Shown in pieces: positions 7,789 to 17,676 of a stretch of DNA of 64,000 nt; the first letter of the stretch is position 1; every line of letters begins with the position of its first letter. The translations under genes and the position numbers were made by a program. The stretch spans positions 106,714-170,713 of the forward strand of contig NZ_JAOQNX010000009.1 of the NCBI RefSeq assembly GCF_025961575.1. The letters are read 5' to 3'. Source of the DNA: Rhodoblastus acidophilus. GTDB lineage: Bacteria > Pseudomonadota > Alphaproteobacteria > Rhizobiales > Beijerinckiaceae. The notes under the pieces are model-generated. The model saw only the letters and a program-made list of their open reading frames with translations, was not told the origin of the DNA and searched no databases.

Positions 7789-9615
7789 ATGCCTGAATTC
7801 GACAGAGATTTTACCTCCGAGCCGTCCATCACGCGGTTTCCGCCCAAAGCCGCGCCAGGCGCCGCGCCCAAAACGCCGCCAGGTCCGTCGCCGGCGCCCG
7901 CCAGCCTCGCCAGCGATTCGCCGCTCGCGCCGGAGGCCTATGCGCCGCCGGCGACCTGCGCCGTGCGTCTCGCCCGATTCGTCGAGGTCGCCGGGGCCGC
8001 GCCCACCCCCTTCGCGCTGGGACTGCTGGCGCCGGCGGGCGGCGGCAAGACCAGCGCCCTCGGCTGGGTCGAGGCGCGCGCGCAAAAGCAGGGCGGCCTG
8101 GTGGTCGCCCGGTTCGAAGCCGCCGATCTCGCCGCCGACCCGGAGCGCGCGCTGGCCGCCGGTCTGTATCGCGCGCTGGCGCCGACGCAATCCGCGCTGG
8201 TCGCCGTGGCCGCGCGCGAGGCGGAGGAGGCTTCCGCAACGTCACACACGCAGGACAGACTGGATGATTTGCGCAAAAAGCTGATCGCCGAGCGCCAAGC
8301 GCTCGCCGATCATCAGGAGCGCCGCGCCGCTTTGCCCGAGACAGTGCTTTATGACCTGCCGGGCACGCAGGTCGACACATTCGCGCGGCGGATGCGCGGC
8401 GGGTTCGAGGCGCGCATGCAGGCCTTCGGCCTCAGCGGCGATCCGCTGCTGGCCTTCAAGGATTTCACCCGCGATCTCGCGGCGCTCGACGGGACGCGCG
8501 CGCGCATTTTCGCCTGTTTGCGCTCGCTTTACGCCTATAAGGGCCAGACCTCGCTGCTGGTCTATGCCGTGCTCTTGTACCTGCTGGCGCAAGGACTGGA
8601 CTGGGCGTCGCTGCACAAGGCCGATTGGCTCGGCTGGCTGTCGCGCACCCACGAGGCCGGCGCGCAGACCGCCGAATACCTGCGCGACAGGCTCGGACCG
8701 CTCGACGCCGCCGCGACCTTGGCAACCTGGCTCGCTCTGTTCTGCATCGGCCTGAATCTGTGGCGCGCTTACGCCTTTTCCGCGCCGCTGTTGCGCGCGG
8801 CGAAAAAACTCGACGAAGACGTGGCGGCCCGGGCCCCCGAGGCCGACGAGGCGGTCGCCAGCCAGGCGCGGGTGGTCGAGCGGCTGGCGGCCCAGACCGC
8901 CGCCGCCAAACAGCAGGCCGCCGAGGCCGAGCGGCGCGCCGAAAGCGCCGGCGCCCTCGCGCCCGCCTTCCTGGAGCGCGACGCCGCCGGCCAGAAGCGC
9001 GAGCAGGCGCTGGCCTTGTTGAGCGCATTGTCGGCCGGGCTGGCGAAGAAGGGCGGGCGCGCCGTGGTGATCGTCGACGGCTTTGAAAAGGTTTTGGCGG
9101 GCGGCGCGCTGCTCGAGCGTCTGGCGCATCTCTTGGCGCGGCCCGGCCTTGTCTCGATCTTCGCGCTCGATCCGGCGCTGTGCGACGCCTCGAGCCAGGC
9201 GCGGCTGCTGCAATTGCCGCTGCGGCTCAACGCCGGCGCCTTCGATTCGCCGAGCTATGCGCCGCTCGACGCGTCGCTGTCGGCGCTGGAGGAGCGGATG
9301 CTGGTCTCGCTGGCGCCGCTGGTCGGCGACACGCCGCGGGCGAAAAAACGGCTGCGGAATTTTTATCTGTTCCTGCGTCCGGCGCGCGGCGCCGACGACA
9401 AGCTGGCGCCGGTGCTGGCCTTCGCCATCGCCACGGAAATGGCGGGCGGCGCGGAGCGCGAGGCGCTGGAGACGCTGGTGGCGGGCGGGCATCCCGACGT
9501 GGCGCGGGCGCCTTTGTTCGCCGACATGCTGAAGGCGACGCAGGACATTGGCGGGCCGCTGGAGGCGGAAAACCTGCGCCGCGCGGTGGCGCTCGCGCGG
9601 GTCGTGGCGGGGTGA
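7789..9615 (+). CDS. Membrane-anchored P-loop NTPase, KAP-like
   Basis: This 608-residue protein has a Pro/Ala-rich N terminus (1-60), a Walker A motif PAGGGKTS at residues 82-89, two hydrophobic segments about 255-270 and 307-325, a coiled-coil stretch rich in Ala/Glu/Gln about 345-405, and a Walker B-like VVIVDGFEK about 425-433 followed by a FALDP segment. A P-loop domain interrupted by membrane segments is the layout of KAP-family NTPases. I infer that family without a search. The role is unknown. It is divergent from ettA and ends next to a palindromic repeat. Confidence 0.6.
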   Translation: MPEFDRDFTSEPSITRFPPKAAPGAAPKTPPGPSPAPASLASDSPLAPEAYAPPATCAVRLARFVEVAGAAPTPFALGLLAPAGGGKTSALGWVEARAQKQGGLVVARFEAADLAADPERALAAGLYRALAPTQSALVAVAAREAEEASATSHTQDRLDDLRKKLIAERQALADHQERRAALPETVLYDLPGTQVDTFARRMRGGFEARMQAFGLSGDPLLAFKDFTRDLAALDGTRARIFACLRSLYAYKGQTSLLVYAVLLYLLAQGLDWASLHKADWLGWLSRTHEAGAQTAEYLRDRLGPLDAAATLATWLALFCIGLNLWRAYAFSAPLLRAAKKLDEDVAARAPEADEAVASQARVVERLAAQTAAAKQQAAEAERRAESAGALAPAFLERDAAGQKREQALALLSALSAGLAKKGGRAVVIVDGFEKVLAGGALLERLAHLLARPGLVSIFALDPALCDASSQARLLQLPLRLNAGAFDSPSYAPLDASLSALEERMLVSLAPLVGDTPRAKKRLRNFYLFLRPARGADDKLAPVLAFAIATEMAGGAEREALETLVAGGHPDVARAPLFADMLKATQDIGGPLEAENLRRAVALARVVAG

Positions 9616-9618
9616 CGG

Positions 9619-9775
9619 GCGCCCCCTTCTCCCCTTGCGGGAGAAGGGGGATCGCGCTGAAAGCGCGAGACGGATGAGGGGTTTGTCAGTTCGATGATGG
9701 CGCCGTCGCATCGCGGCGCCCCCTCATCCGGCCCCTTCGGGGCCACCTTCTCCCGCAAGGGGAGAAGGGAGCGCC
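9619..9775. repeat. Long palindromic intergenic element, copy 1
   Basis: This element of about 157 bp starts with a hairpin (cccttctccccttgcgggag), continues atcgcgctgaaagcgcgaga and ggatgagggg, and ends with the inverted match ccccctcatccgg, ggggccaccttctcccgcaa and ggggagaaggg. The two halves are inverted copies around a short centre. A second copy lies at 27881-28053. It sits between convergent genes. Confidence 0.85.
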
Positions 9776-9776
9776 C

Positions 9777-10496
9777 TCACATCATTCCGGTCTTGCTCTC
9801 GAGCGTCATGCCGGAAAACGGCTCGATCCAGACCAGTTGATCCAGCACCCGGGTCACGCCCGGAATGTTTTCCGCCGCGCAGATCAGCGCCGCGCGCTGA
9901 CGCTCGTCAAAAATCTCGCCGGTGAGCGTCACCACGCCGCGGTCCACGGTCACGTCGAGCGTGCGCGGCGAGGCAAAACCCTGCTCCTTCAATTCCGCGA
10001 TCAGCCGGTCGAGGATCGCCTGATCGTCGAGCGGCGCCGCCGGCGCCGAGGCCTGGCGGCAGGCGGTCAGGGCGCGCAACAGATCGGAGCGGGTGACGAT
10101 GCCGACCAGTTCGTCGCCGGTGACCACCGGAACCCGCTTGACCTTGCGCTTGTCCATCACCGCGACGATCTCGCTGAGCGAGGCGTTGGCGGCGACGGTG
10201 ACGACGTCGCGGGTCATGACGTCGCCGACCTTGCGGCTGTGGCTCATCACATAGGCTTCGGCGACCTCGCCGGGCCCCAGCAAAAATTCGATCCAGCGCG
10301 GCCGGCGCTTGGCCGTGCCAATCTCCACCCGGTGCAAGAAGTCGCTCTCGCTGACGATCCCCACCAGCCGGCCGGCGGCGTCGAGCACAGGCAGGCCGGA
10401 CGCGCGGATCGACAACAGGATGTTCACGGCTTCGTCGATGGTGGCCTCGGCCGCCACCGTTTTGACGTCCCGGGTCATGATATCCGACGCTCTCAT
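9777..10496 (-). CDS. CBS domain pair plus BON domain protein
   Basis: The 239-residue protein has two CBS motifs, MRASDIMTRDVKTVA with GIVSESDFL (about residues 1-60) and VGDVMTRDVVTVA with GIVTRSDLL (about 92-145), followed by a BON domain (ILDRLIAELKEQGF and VTLTGEIFDERQR, about 160-230). CBS pairs usually sense adenine nucleotides, and BON domains bind phospholipid or act as adaptors. It has no signal peptide and is probably cytoplasmic. It is divergent from the TetR gene and may share its regulatory region. Confidence 0.85.
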   Translation of the reverse strand: MRASDIMTRDVKTVAAEATIDEAVNILLSIRASGLPVLDAAGRLVGIVSESDFLHRVEIGTAKRRPRWIEFLLGPGEVAEAYVMSHSRKVGDVMTRDVVTVAANASLSEIVAVMDKRKVKRVPVVTGDELVGIVTRSDLLRALTACRQASAPAAPLDDQAILDRLIAELKEQGFASPRTLDVTVDRGVVTLTGEIFDERQRAALICAAENIPGVTRVLDQLVWIEPFSGMTLESKTGMM

Positions 10497-10598
10497 GGAA
10501 GCTCCCTCCGCGGCGCCTGCGCCTCATCGGAGATTATACACCTGCCGGCGCAAATCGTTGACCCCGATCAAGGCTTGCTTTTGGCCCCGCGTCGATAG

Positions 10599-10614
10599 AT
10601 GACCGTGAGGTCAT
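10599..10614. promoter_or_regulatory. Candidate TetR operator
   Basis: ATGACC-GTGA-GGTCAT is a perfect 6-bp inverted repeat with a 4-base spacer, placed 17 bases upstream of the tetR start in the divergent region. TetR proteins commonly bind such palindromes in their own promoters. No second copy was noticed elsewhere. Confidence 0.5.
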
Positions 10615-10631
10615 TTTTTTGGAGGTTCAGA

Positions 10632-11255
10632 ATGGCCAGACAGGCGCGCACGCCCGAGGCGCGCGAGGCGCGGGTCAAGGCGATCATGGCCGCGGCGCTC
10701 GACCAGTTCTCGAAAGTCGGCTTCGAGGCCGCGCGCCTCGACGACATCGCCCAGGCCGCGGGCGTCGCCAAGGGCACGATCTATCTTTATTTCGAGTCCA
10801 AGGAGCGCCTGCTCGAAGCGCTGGTCGCCTCGATCATCAGCGCGCCGCTGGAGGCGCTGGAGAATTCGGTCTCGGCCTCCACCGCGCCGGCAAGCGAACT
10901 GTTGCGCGAGTTCGGCGCCTTCATGGCCCAGGGCGCCCAGGACGCCGACCGGCGGCGGGTGATGCATCTTGTGTTTTCCGAAGGCGCCCGTTTTCCCGCC
11001 ATCGCCCAGTTCCACCATCGCGAAGTGATCTCGCGCGGCGCCGCCCTGGTGCGCGCCATCATCGCCAAGGGCCGCGCCTCCGGCGAATTCGTCTATGACG
11101 AGCCCGAGCGTTTCCCCCAATTGATGATCGCCCCGGCGCTGGTCGCCGCGGTCTGGCTGCATGTGTTCGACCCCATCGAAAAACTCGACGCGCCGGCGCT
11201 GATCGCCGCGCATGTCGACATGCTGCTGCGCGCCCTCACCGGCCGCGCCGACTGA
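10632..11255 (+). CDS. TetR/AcrR family transcriptional regulator
   Basis: The 207-residue regulator has the N-terminal helix-turn-helix typical of the family (ARLDDIAQAAGVAKGTIYLYF, first 20 shown as ARLDDIAQAAGVAKGTIYL), followed by an all-helical ligand-binding domain. ATG 10632 is chosen because GGAGG at 10621-10625 is 6 bases upstream; an upstream in-frame start at 10599 would overlap the palindrome. The effector and targets are unknown. The most likely target by position is its own promoter and the divergent CBS-BON gene. Confidence 0.88.
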   Translation: MARQARTPEAREARVKAIMAAALDQFSKVGFEAARLDDIAQAAGVAKGTIYLYFESKERLLEALVASIISAPLEALENSVSASTAPASELLREFGAFMAQGAQDADRRRVMHLVFSEGARFPAIAQFHHREVISRGAALVRAIIAKGRASGEFVYDEPERFPQLMIAPALVAAVWLHVFDPIEKLDAPALIAAHVDMLLRALTGRAD

Positions 11256-11409
11256 AACCATCCGCACGCGACAAAAATGGCGCGTTTTACTTGACGTACG
11301 TAAAGCAAAACCTTGGACCTAAGTCGAATTTTACGGCGAATACTGATTAAATTCGTTGATTATTAAGACGCTTTCGCGACACTCGCCGCATGTTCGGGGA
11401 GAGCCAGAC

Positions 11410-11748
11410 ATGAGTTCGGCGCAGGCGGAAGTCAGGACCGGCGGCCACGGGGCGATCGCGCCTCTGCTGGTGGGGCTCAACCTGTGCATCATGGGCGTCG
11501 CTCTGTTCGGCCTGGCGCTGCTGCCGGCCGCGGGCGCCCGCACGGTGATCGTCATTCCCCGGCCCTTCGGACAAGATGCGGCGACCATCGTGGCGCAAGC
11601 TCAAGGCTTTATGCTGCGCGGCGGAATAGCGGGCGCCCTGCTCGCGCGCGGCGACGCGCCGGATTTCGTCCGGCGGCTCTACGCGAACGGCGCCCTGATG
11701 GTGCTGGACGGCAAGGCCCTGGACGGCTGCGCGTCCGGAAAATCATGA
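11410..11748 (+). CDS. Small membrane protein of unknown function
   Basis: I do not recognise this 112-residue protein. A single hydrophobic segment ([20 protein letters not shown], about residues 18-40) is followed by a short soluble part with [19 protein letters not shown] and a hydrophobic C-terminal stretch. Its start at ATG 11410 is preceded by GGGGAGAG. It lies 22 bases upstream of the chemotaxis receptor gene, so the two are probably cotranscribed and may act together. The layout resembles small periplasm-facing partner proteins, but that is inference. Confidence 0.65.
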   Translation: MSSAQAEVRTGGHGAIAPLLVGLNLCIMGVALFGLALLPAAGARTVIVIPRPFGQDAATIVAQAQGFMLRGGIAGALLARGDAPDFVRRLYANGALMVLDGKALDGCASGKS

Positions 11749-11770
11749 CGGCGTTGGGAAAGGTTTCTTC

Positions 11771-13225
11771 ATGAACAATATCGATCGGCTGCGGGCGAAT
11801 TTCTCTCCGGCCATCATGGGCGTGATCGCGCTGTCGGCGGCGATCGCGGCCACCGTCGCCCTGGTGCGGCTGGACGGCGGCTGGCTCGCGGCCCTCGCCG
11901 CTCTGGCGGTCGCGGGCGGCGCCGGCGCGCTCTGGCTCGTCGACCGCACCGGCCCGGCGACGCGCATGGTCACCTCCGCCGCGCTCGCCGTCGAGGTCGC
12001 GATCCTGGTCTACGCCACCTCCGGCCACGCCTTCCAGATCGACATGCACATGTATTTCTTCGCGGCCCTGGCCATTACCGCGGGCTGGGTGGACGAGCGG
12101 GCGATGATCGCCTTCGCCGGCGTGGTCGCGATCCATCACCTGCTGCTCAATTTCCTCCTGCCCTGGGCGGTGTTCCCCGAGACCGCCTCCAACCTGCCGC
12201 GGGTGCTCATCCACGCCGCGATCCTGATCGCGCAGACCGTGGCGCTGTGCTGGCTGGCGGCGCGCCTGCGCCACGCCTTCGAAGACGCCGAAAGTCTGCA
12301 GGGCGAAGCCGAAAAGACCAGCCGCGCCGCCGCCGAGCGCGCCGTCCACGAGGGACGCCGGGCCGAGGGCGAAAGCCACCGCCGCGCCGAAATCCAGGAG
12401 TCCGTCTCGGCCTTCCAGCGTGAGATCGGCGGCCTCCTGGACAATTTGCGCGGCCAGGCCCGGCAGATGACGCAAGCCAGCCAGTCGCTCACCTCCGTCG
12501 CCGCCTCGGCCTCGCGCGACGCCGACCAGGCGGCGGACTCCTCGCAAGCCTCCTCCGGCGCCATTGGCGCGGTGGCGGCGGCGAGCGAGCAGCTCTCGCA
12601 TTCCGTGGCGGAGATCCAGAACCAGATCGGCGGCATGAAGGCGCTGATCGACAAGGTGTTCGGCGCCGCCGCCACCGCGCAGGGCGATGTCGGGCAATTG
12701 ACGGAACAGGCCAACCGCATTTCCGAAGTGGTCGCCATCATCCAGAACATTGCCGGACAAACAAACCTGCTGGCGCTCAACGCCACGATCGAGGCGGCGC
12801 GCGCCGGCGAGATGGGCAAGGGATTCGCCGTGGTCGCCAATGAGGTCAAGGCGCTCGCCGACCAGACCGGCAAGGCCACCGAGGACATCGCCCAGCGCAT
12901 CGCCGCGATCAACGCCTCGACGCGCTCCACCGTCGACGCCATGGAGGCGATCGCCCGGCACATCGACGAGGCCAGCCAATGCGCCGGCGGCATTGTCGCC
13001 TCCATCGACCAGCAGCGCGTCGCCACCGGCGAGATCGCCGCCAATATTTCCCATGTGGCGCAGAGCACGCGCCATGTCAGCGAATTGTCGCGGCGCGCCA
13101 GCGAACAGACCCGCTCCGCCGACCAGGGCGCGGGAAGCGTCGCCGAGGGGGCGGTGAAGGCCGAGGCCACGACCGACGGGCTGACCCGCACGGTCGAAGC
13201 CTTCTTGAGACGCCTGGCGAGTTGA
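11771..13225 (+). CDS. Methyl-accepting chemotaxis protein with polytopic membrane sensor
   Basis: The 484-residue receptor has about six membrane segments in residues 12-165 rather than the usual two around a periplasmic domain, then a coiled-coil and a canonical signalling domain whose hairpin tip includes [20 protein letters not shown]. The membrane part carries several His residues ([13 protein letters not shown] and VAIHHLLLN), which could bind metal or heme or sense a small molecule; this is inference. No HAMP domain is obvious. It follows the small membrane gene by 22 bases and precedes a c-di-GMP protein. Confidence 0.88.
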   Translation: MNNIDRLRANFSPAIMGVIALSAAIAATVALVRLDGGWLAALAALAVAGGAGALWLVDRTGPATRMVTSAALAVEVAILVYATSGHAFQIDMHMYFFAALAITAGWVDERAMIAFAGVVAIHHLLLNFLLPWAVFPETASNLPRVLIHAAILIAQTVALCWLAARLRHAFEDAESLQGEAEKTSRAAAERAVHEGRRAEGESHRRAEIQESVSAFQREIGGLLDNLRGQARQMTQASQSLTSVAASASRDADQAADSSQASSGAIGAVAAASEQLSHSVAEIQNQIGGMKALIDKVFGAAATAQGDVGQLTEQANRISEVVAIIQNIAGQTNLLALNATIEAARAGEMGKGFAVVANEVKALADQTGKATEDIAQRIAAINASTRSTVDAMEAIARHIDEASQCAGGIVASIDQQRVATGEIAANISHVAQSTRHVSELSRRASEQTRSADQGAGSVAEGAVKAEATTDGLTRTVEAFLRRLAS

Positions 13226-13287
13226 GACGTGCCGGCGCCCCTCCCCCCCAAAAACCTTTCGCAGGCGAGCGACCGGAGGGGGCGCGC

Positions 13288-16200
13288 ATGACGCGCAGCT
13301 TCGCGCTGAAAGCCAGCCTGCTCTATGCGGTCGGTTTCCTGATCTACAAGGTCCTGTCCGACCGCCTGCTCGCCCATGTCGTCGACCACGACACTTATGT
13401 CGTCCTGCAGGGCTACAAGGGCTTCGCCTTTGTCGCGGTCACGACGGGTCTGCTCTATGTCCTGCTGCAGCGCGGCGAGCCGAAACAGCCGCCCGCGGCC
13501 GCGGAAGCCGGGACGCGCGCGCGCGCCATCTTTTCGGTGGCCGCGGCGCTGACGCTGGCCATCCTCGGCGCGGGCTGGCTGGTGTTCCAGACCATCGTCG
13601 CCAATATGGAGCAGAAGGCCCTCGACGAAGTCCGCGCCGTGGCCGAGCTGAAATCAGGCGACCTCGGGCGCTGGCTGCAGGCGCAGGAGAGCGCCGCGGG
13701 ATCGCTGGCCTATAATGTCGCCACCCAGGGCCTGCTCGACGACTTCGACCAGCGCGGCGCCGAGATGGGGTCGATCCGCGCCGAACTGGCGCGGCGCGGC
13801 GCGGCGTTCAATTTCGCCGCCGTCGACCTGATCGACGACGAGGCGCGCTCCTATTTCGGCGCCGGCGACGAGCCGCCCGAACTCGCCGTCGCCGCCGCCA
13901 AGGCGTTCGGCGACGCCGCGCCGGCCTTTGTCGGTCTCCATGTCAAGCGCAGCGCCGTCGGCCCGCGCTTCGGCTTCGTCGCGCCGCTGCCCCAGGCCGG
14001 CGCGAACGGGCGCCGCTTCGCGCTCTATGCCGAACTCGCGGCGAGCGACCATCTCTATCCCTTCCTGTCCGACTGGCCGCTGCCGCGCGCGACCGGCGCC
14101 GGCGTGCTCGCGCGCCGCGACGGCGCCGAGGTGCTGTTCCTCAGCGCTTTGCCCGGCGACCCCAATGCGGCGCTGCGCCTGCGCGTCAGCTTTGCGAGCT
14201 CGGAGGCGCCCATCGCCCGCTTCCTGCGCGGCGAATCCGGGGCGATGCGCGGGATCGACCCCATGGCGCGGCCGGTGTTCGCCGCCGGCGCCAATGTGCC
14301 GGGCGCCGGCTGGGCGCTGGTGGCGCGCCTCGACGAGAGCGAGGCGCTCTCGGACAAGAACCATTACGCCCGCATTGTCGGGCTCGCCATGACCCTCGCC
14401 ATCGTCGCCGTCTGGCTGATCGCGGGCTTCGTGCTTCAGGGACAGAAACTGGCGCGCGCGCGCGCCGACAGAAAGTTGCAGAAACGCTTCCAGGTGACCT
14501 TCGAACAGGCCGCCGTCGGCATGATCCATGGCGACCTCCACGGCGGCATCCTGCGCGTCAACCGACGCGCCTGCGAAATGTTCGGCTATACGCAGGAGGA
14601 GATGCTCGCCAATAACGCGCTGCTGATGTCGGCGCCGGAGGGCATGGTCAAGCTCGACACCGACATGGAATGCCTGCGCAGCGGCGCGCATAGCGAATAT
14701 TTCGCCGAGCGCCGCTACCAGCGCAAGGACGGAACCTGGTTCGACGCCTCCGTCTCCGTGAGCCTGGCCCGGGGCGAGGCCGGCGAGCCCGATTATATGA
14801 TGATCGTGCTCCAGGACATTTCCGGCCGCAAGGCGACCCAGGTCGCGCTGGAGCAGAGCGAGGAGCGCTTTCGCCTGGCGCTCGAAAGCGCGCGCGAAGG
14901 CGTCTGGGACTGGCGTCCCGACAGTGACGAAGCCTATTATTCCCCGGGCTGGAAGGCCATGCTCGGCTATGCCGACGACGAGATCGAGAGCCACGCCTCG
15001 GCCTGGCGGCGCGCGGTGGCCGAAGAGGGCCGCGCCGCGTTTCGTCAGCAATTCCTGGAAATCCGGGCGGGACAGCGGGAGAATTTCGAGTTCGAGACGC
15101 GCATGCGCCATCGCGACGGGCGCTGGCTCGACGTGCTCTCGCGCGCCATCCCCGTCTTCGACGCCAATGGGCGCATGGTGCGCGTGGTCGGCGCCGACAC
15201 CGACATCACCGAGCGCAAACGCCACGAATCCCAGCGGCGGCTGGCGAGCGCGGTGTTTGTCAGCACCCATGAAGGCGTCTGCGTCACCGACGCGCAGCGC
15301 AACATCATCATGGTCAATCCGGCCTTCGAGGAAATCACCGGCTATCGCGAGGCCGAGGTGCGCGGCCAGAACCCGCGCGTGCTGAAGTCGGGCCTGCACG
15401 ACGACGCCTTCTACCAGGCGATCTGGCAGGACATCGCCGAAAAGGATTATTGGCGCGGCGAAATCTGGAACAAGCGCAAGGACGGCTCGGTCTATCCGGA
15501 ATGGCTGACCATTTCGGCGGTGCGCGACGCCCTTGGCGCGATCACCAATTATGTCGCTCTGTTCACCGACATCAGCCGGGTCAAGGAATCCGAGGAGCGG
15601 CTGAAATTCCTGGCGCACCACGATCCCTTGACCGCGCTGCCCAACCGCACCCTGCTCAGCCTGCGCATCGCCCAGGCGCTCGGCCGCGCCCGCAACGCGC
15701 CGACCACCGCCGCCGTGCTGTTCCTCGACCTCGACCGGTTCAAGACGGTCAATGACAGCCTCGGCCACGCCGCCGGCGACGAATTGCTGGCGCTCGCCTC
15801 CGAACGCTGGAAACACGCCCTGCGCCCGAGCGACACGCTGGCGCGGGTCGGCGGCGACGAATTCGTCGTCCTGCTCGAAAATGTCCGGGACGTCCATGAG
15901 GCGGAGCAGATCGCGCGGCGGCTGATGGCGGCGACCTCGGCGCCCTTCACTTTGTCGCATGGGCGCGAGGCCTGCGTCGGCCTGAGCATAGGCGCGAGCC
16001 TGTTCGCCCCCGGCGCCGACGCCGACGCGCTGATCCAGCGCGCCGATTCCGCGCTTTATCTGTCAAAACAATGCGGCGGCGGCGCGCTGAATTTCTATTC
16101 GGAAACGGTGACGGCGGAGGCCAGCGCCCGCCTCGCCATGGAGGCGGGCTTGCGGCGCGCCCTGGAGCGCGGCGAATTCGTCCTCCAGTACCAGCCGCTT

Positions 16201-16908
16201 GTGTCGCTGAAAGACCACAGCATGGTCGGCGTCGAGGCGCTGGTGCGCTGGCGCGGGCCCAACGGCCTCGTGCCGCCCGAACAGTTCATCGCGCTGGCGG
16301 AAAAGACCGGGCTGATCGTGCCGCTCGGCGAATTCGTCTTGCGCGAAGCCTGCGCGCGGATGAAGGCGTGGCGCGACGCGGGCGCGACGATCGGGTCGAT
16401 CGCGGTCAATTTTTCGCCGGTGCAGATCAGCCGGACCAATATTGCCGAGCGCGTCGCGGCGATCCTCGAGGAAACGGGGCTGCCGCCGCAATGCCTGGAG
16501 ATCGAGATCACCGAAACCGCTTTGGCCGAACCCGGCGAAGAGGTCGAAGGCCGGTTGCGCGCGCTGAAAAATCTGGGCGTGCGCCTCGCCATCGACGATT
16601 TCGGCGCGGGGCATTCGTCGCTGTTCTACCTGCGGCGCTTCCCCATCGACAAGCTGAAGCTCGACCGCGATTTCGTCCAGGACATTCCGCGCGATCCCGT
16701 GAGCATGGAAATCGCCGTCGCCATCATCCGGCTGGCGAATTCCTTGCAGGTGACGGCGCTGGCCGAAGGCGTCGAAAACCGCGAGCAGGCGGATTTTCTG
16801 GCGGCGAGCGGCTGTGCGCTGGCGCAAGGCTATCTGTTCGACAAGCCGCTGTGGGAAGAGGAGCTTTTTCAGCGTTTCGGCCTGCAGGAGACGCGCGCGG
16901 CGGGGTGA
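13288..16908 (+). CDS. Membrane PAS-GGDEF-EAL cyclic-di-GMP protein
   Basis: This 1206-residue sensor has N-terminal membrane segments (about 7-21, 40-60, 83-103), an extracytoplasmic domain to about 365, another membrane segment (367-388), three PAS domains (about 395-510, 520-645, 650-765), then GGDEF and EAL domains. The GGDEF core is intact (RVGGDEFVVLL, about residue 854). The EAL domain keeps VEALVRWR, EIEITETAL, AIDDFGAGHSSL and AEGVEN, so both synthesis and hydrolysis of c-di-GMP are possible. ATG 13288 has GGAGGGGG about 8 bases upstream. It follows the receptor gene by 62 bases. Confidence 0.93.
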   Translation: MTRSFALKASLLYAVGFLIYKVLSDRLLAHVVDHDTYVVLQGYKGFAFVAVTTGLLYVLLQRGEPKQPPAAAEAGTRARAIFSVAAALTLAILGAGWLVFQTIVANMEQKALDEVRAVAELKSGDLGRWLQAQESAAGSLAYNVATQGLLDDFDQRGAEMGSIRAELARRGAAFNFAAVDLIDDEARSYFGAGDEPPELAVAAAKAFGDAAPAFVGLHVKRSAVGPRFGFVAPLPQAGANGRRFALYAELAASDHLYPFLSDWPLPRATGAGVLARRDGAEVLFLSALPGDPNAALRLRVSFASSEAPIARFLRGESGAMRGIDPMARPVFAAGANVPGAGWALVARLDESEALSDKNHYARIVGLAMTLAIVAVWLIAGFVLQGQKLARARADRKLQKRFQVTFEQAAVGMIHGDLHGGILRVNRRACEMFGYTQEEMLANNALLMSAPEGMVKLDTDMECLRSGAHSEYFAERRYQRKDGTWFDASVSVSLARGEAGEPDYMMIVLQDISGRKATQVALEQSEERFRLALESAREGVWDWRPDSDEAYYSPGWKAMLGYADDEIESHASAWRRAVAEEGRAAFRQQFLEIRAGQRENFEFETRMRHRDGRWLDVLSRAIPVFDANGRMVRVVGADTDITERKRHESQRRLASAVFVSTHEGVCVTDAQRNIIMVNPAFEEITGYREAEVRGQNPRVLKSGLHDDAFYQAIWQDIAEKDYWRGEIWNKRKDGSVYPEWLTISAVRDALGAITNYVALFTDISRVKESEERLKFLAHHDPLTALPNRTLLSLRIAQALGRARNAPTTAAVLFLDLDRFKTVNDSLGHAAGDELLALASERWKHALRPSDTLARVGGDEFVVLLENVRDVHEAEQIARRLMAATSAPFTLSHGREACVGLSIGASLFAPGADADALIQRADSALYLSKQCGGGALNFYSETVTAEASARLAMEAGLRRALERGEFVLQYQPLVSLKDHSMVGVEALVRWRGPNGLVPPEQFIALAEKTGLIVPLGEFVLREACARMKAWRDAGATIGSIAVNFSPVQISRTNIAERVAAILEETGLPPQCLEIEITETALAEPGEEVEGRLRALKNLGVRLAIDDFGAGHSSLFYLRRFPIDKLKLDRDFVQDIPRDPVSMEIAVAIIRLANSLQVTALAEGVENREQADFLAASGCALAQGYLFDKPLWEEELFQRFGLQETRAAG

Positions 16909-17035
16909 CACGCAAAGTTGCGCGCTACAACCCCTGATACCCATAATCCGCTTTCGGCGCGAAGGGTTTCAGCTTAAGCTGCAGCCTGCGTTGCATAAGC
17001 GTTCCTCCCGTTCATTCCAGACCTCGAAGGCGCCC

Positions 17036-17605
17036 ATGCAAAAGCTTAAACTCTGGCTGGCCAGCCGCTGGGTGGCCGCCGCCGGCTTCATGGCGGCGAC
17101 GCTCCTCGCCCTTCTGCCCCTGATCGCCGCGGCCTTTGCGGCGCCGCTCGTGCTGCTGTTTCTTCACAGCCCCGGCTATATGGTCCACCAGGTGGAGGAG
17201 CACACCGGCGACCGCTTCCGCACCTTCGTCAATCAGCGCGTGTTCGGCGGCCGGGAGGCGCTCAGCGTCGGCGCGGTTCTCGTCATCAACCTCCCCGTGG
17301 TCTGGGGGCTCAATCTGGCCGCGCTCTATGCCGCCTATTTCTGGGGGCCCGGCTATGGGCTGGTGGCGCCCTATGCGATGCTGGTGAACGGCATCACCCA
17401 TATCGGCGCTTCCGCGCGCTTCCGCAGCTACAATCCCGGGCTGGGCACGTCGCTGTTCCTGTTCCTGCCGCTCAGCCTGGCGACGCTTTATGCGATCGGA
17501 CCGGTCGCGGCGGGATTCCATCTTGCGGGTCTGGGGCTGGCGCTGCTGCTTCACCTGCTGATCATCGCCCATGTGCTCCGGCAGATCAGGGGGCAGACGG
17601 CCTGA
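17036..17605 (+). CDS. HXXEE-domain membrane protein
   Basis: The 189-residue protein has four or five hydrophobic segments and the motif HQVEEHTGDRF about residues 47-57, matching HXXEE-domain integral membrane proteins. A later NGITHIGAS brings another His into the membrane. The family is uncharacterised; its conserved His and Glu suggest a metal site or an enzyme. It is convergent with ntrC, separated by a REP-like palindrome. Confidence 0.7.
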   Translation: MQKLKLWLASRWVAAAGFMAATLLALLPLIAAAFAAPLVLLFLHSPGYMVHQVEEHTGDRFRTFVNQRVFGGREALSVGAVLVINLPVVWGLNLAALYAAYFWGPGYGLVAPYAMLVNGITHIGASARFRSYNPGLGTSLFLFLPLSLATLYAIGPVAAGFHLAGLGLALLLHLLIIAHVLRQIRGQTA

Positions 17606-17628
17606 GGCGGCTCGGTCTCGTCGGTCGG

Positions 17629-17660
17629 CGTGGGTGCCCGGGACAAGCCCGGGCATGACG
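17629..17660 (+). repeat. REP-like 32-bp palindrome, single copy
   Basis: The copy reads cgtgggtgcccgggacaagc and then ccgggcatgacg. It is a member of the same family as at 4903-4934 and lies between the convergent stops of the HXXEE gene and ntrC, where it may act as a bidirectional terminator. Confidence 0.85.
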
Positions 17661-17676
17661 TCCTACAGAAAGCCAA

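Noticed and set aside
7615..8190. N-terminal extension of ettA on the minus strand
   Set aside because: The extension is antisense to the divergent NTPase gene, and EttA proteins start at the MARQFIYHM methionine.
9619..9775. Possible CRISPR-like or simple terminator nature of the palindromic element
   Set aside because: There are no regularly spaced short direct repeats, and the size and inverted arms fit a dispersed intergenic element.
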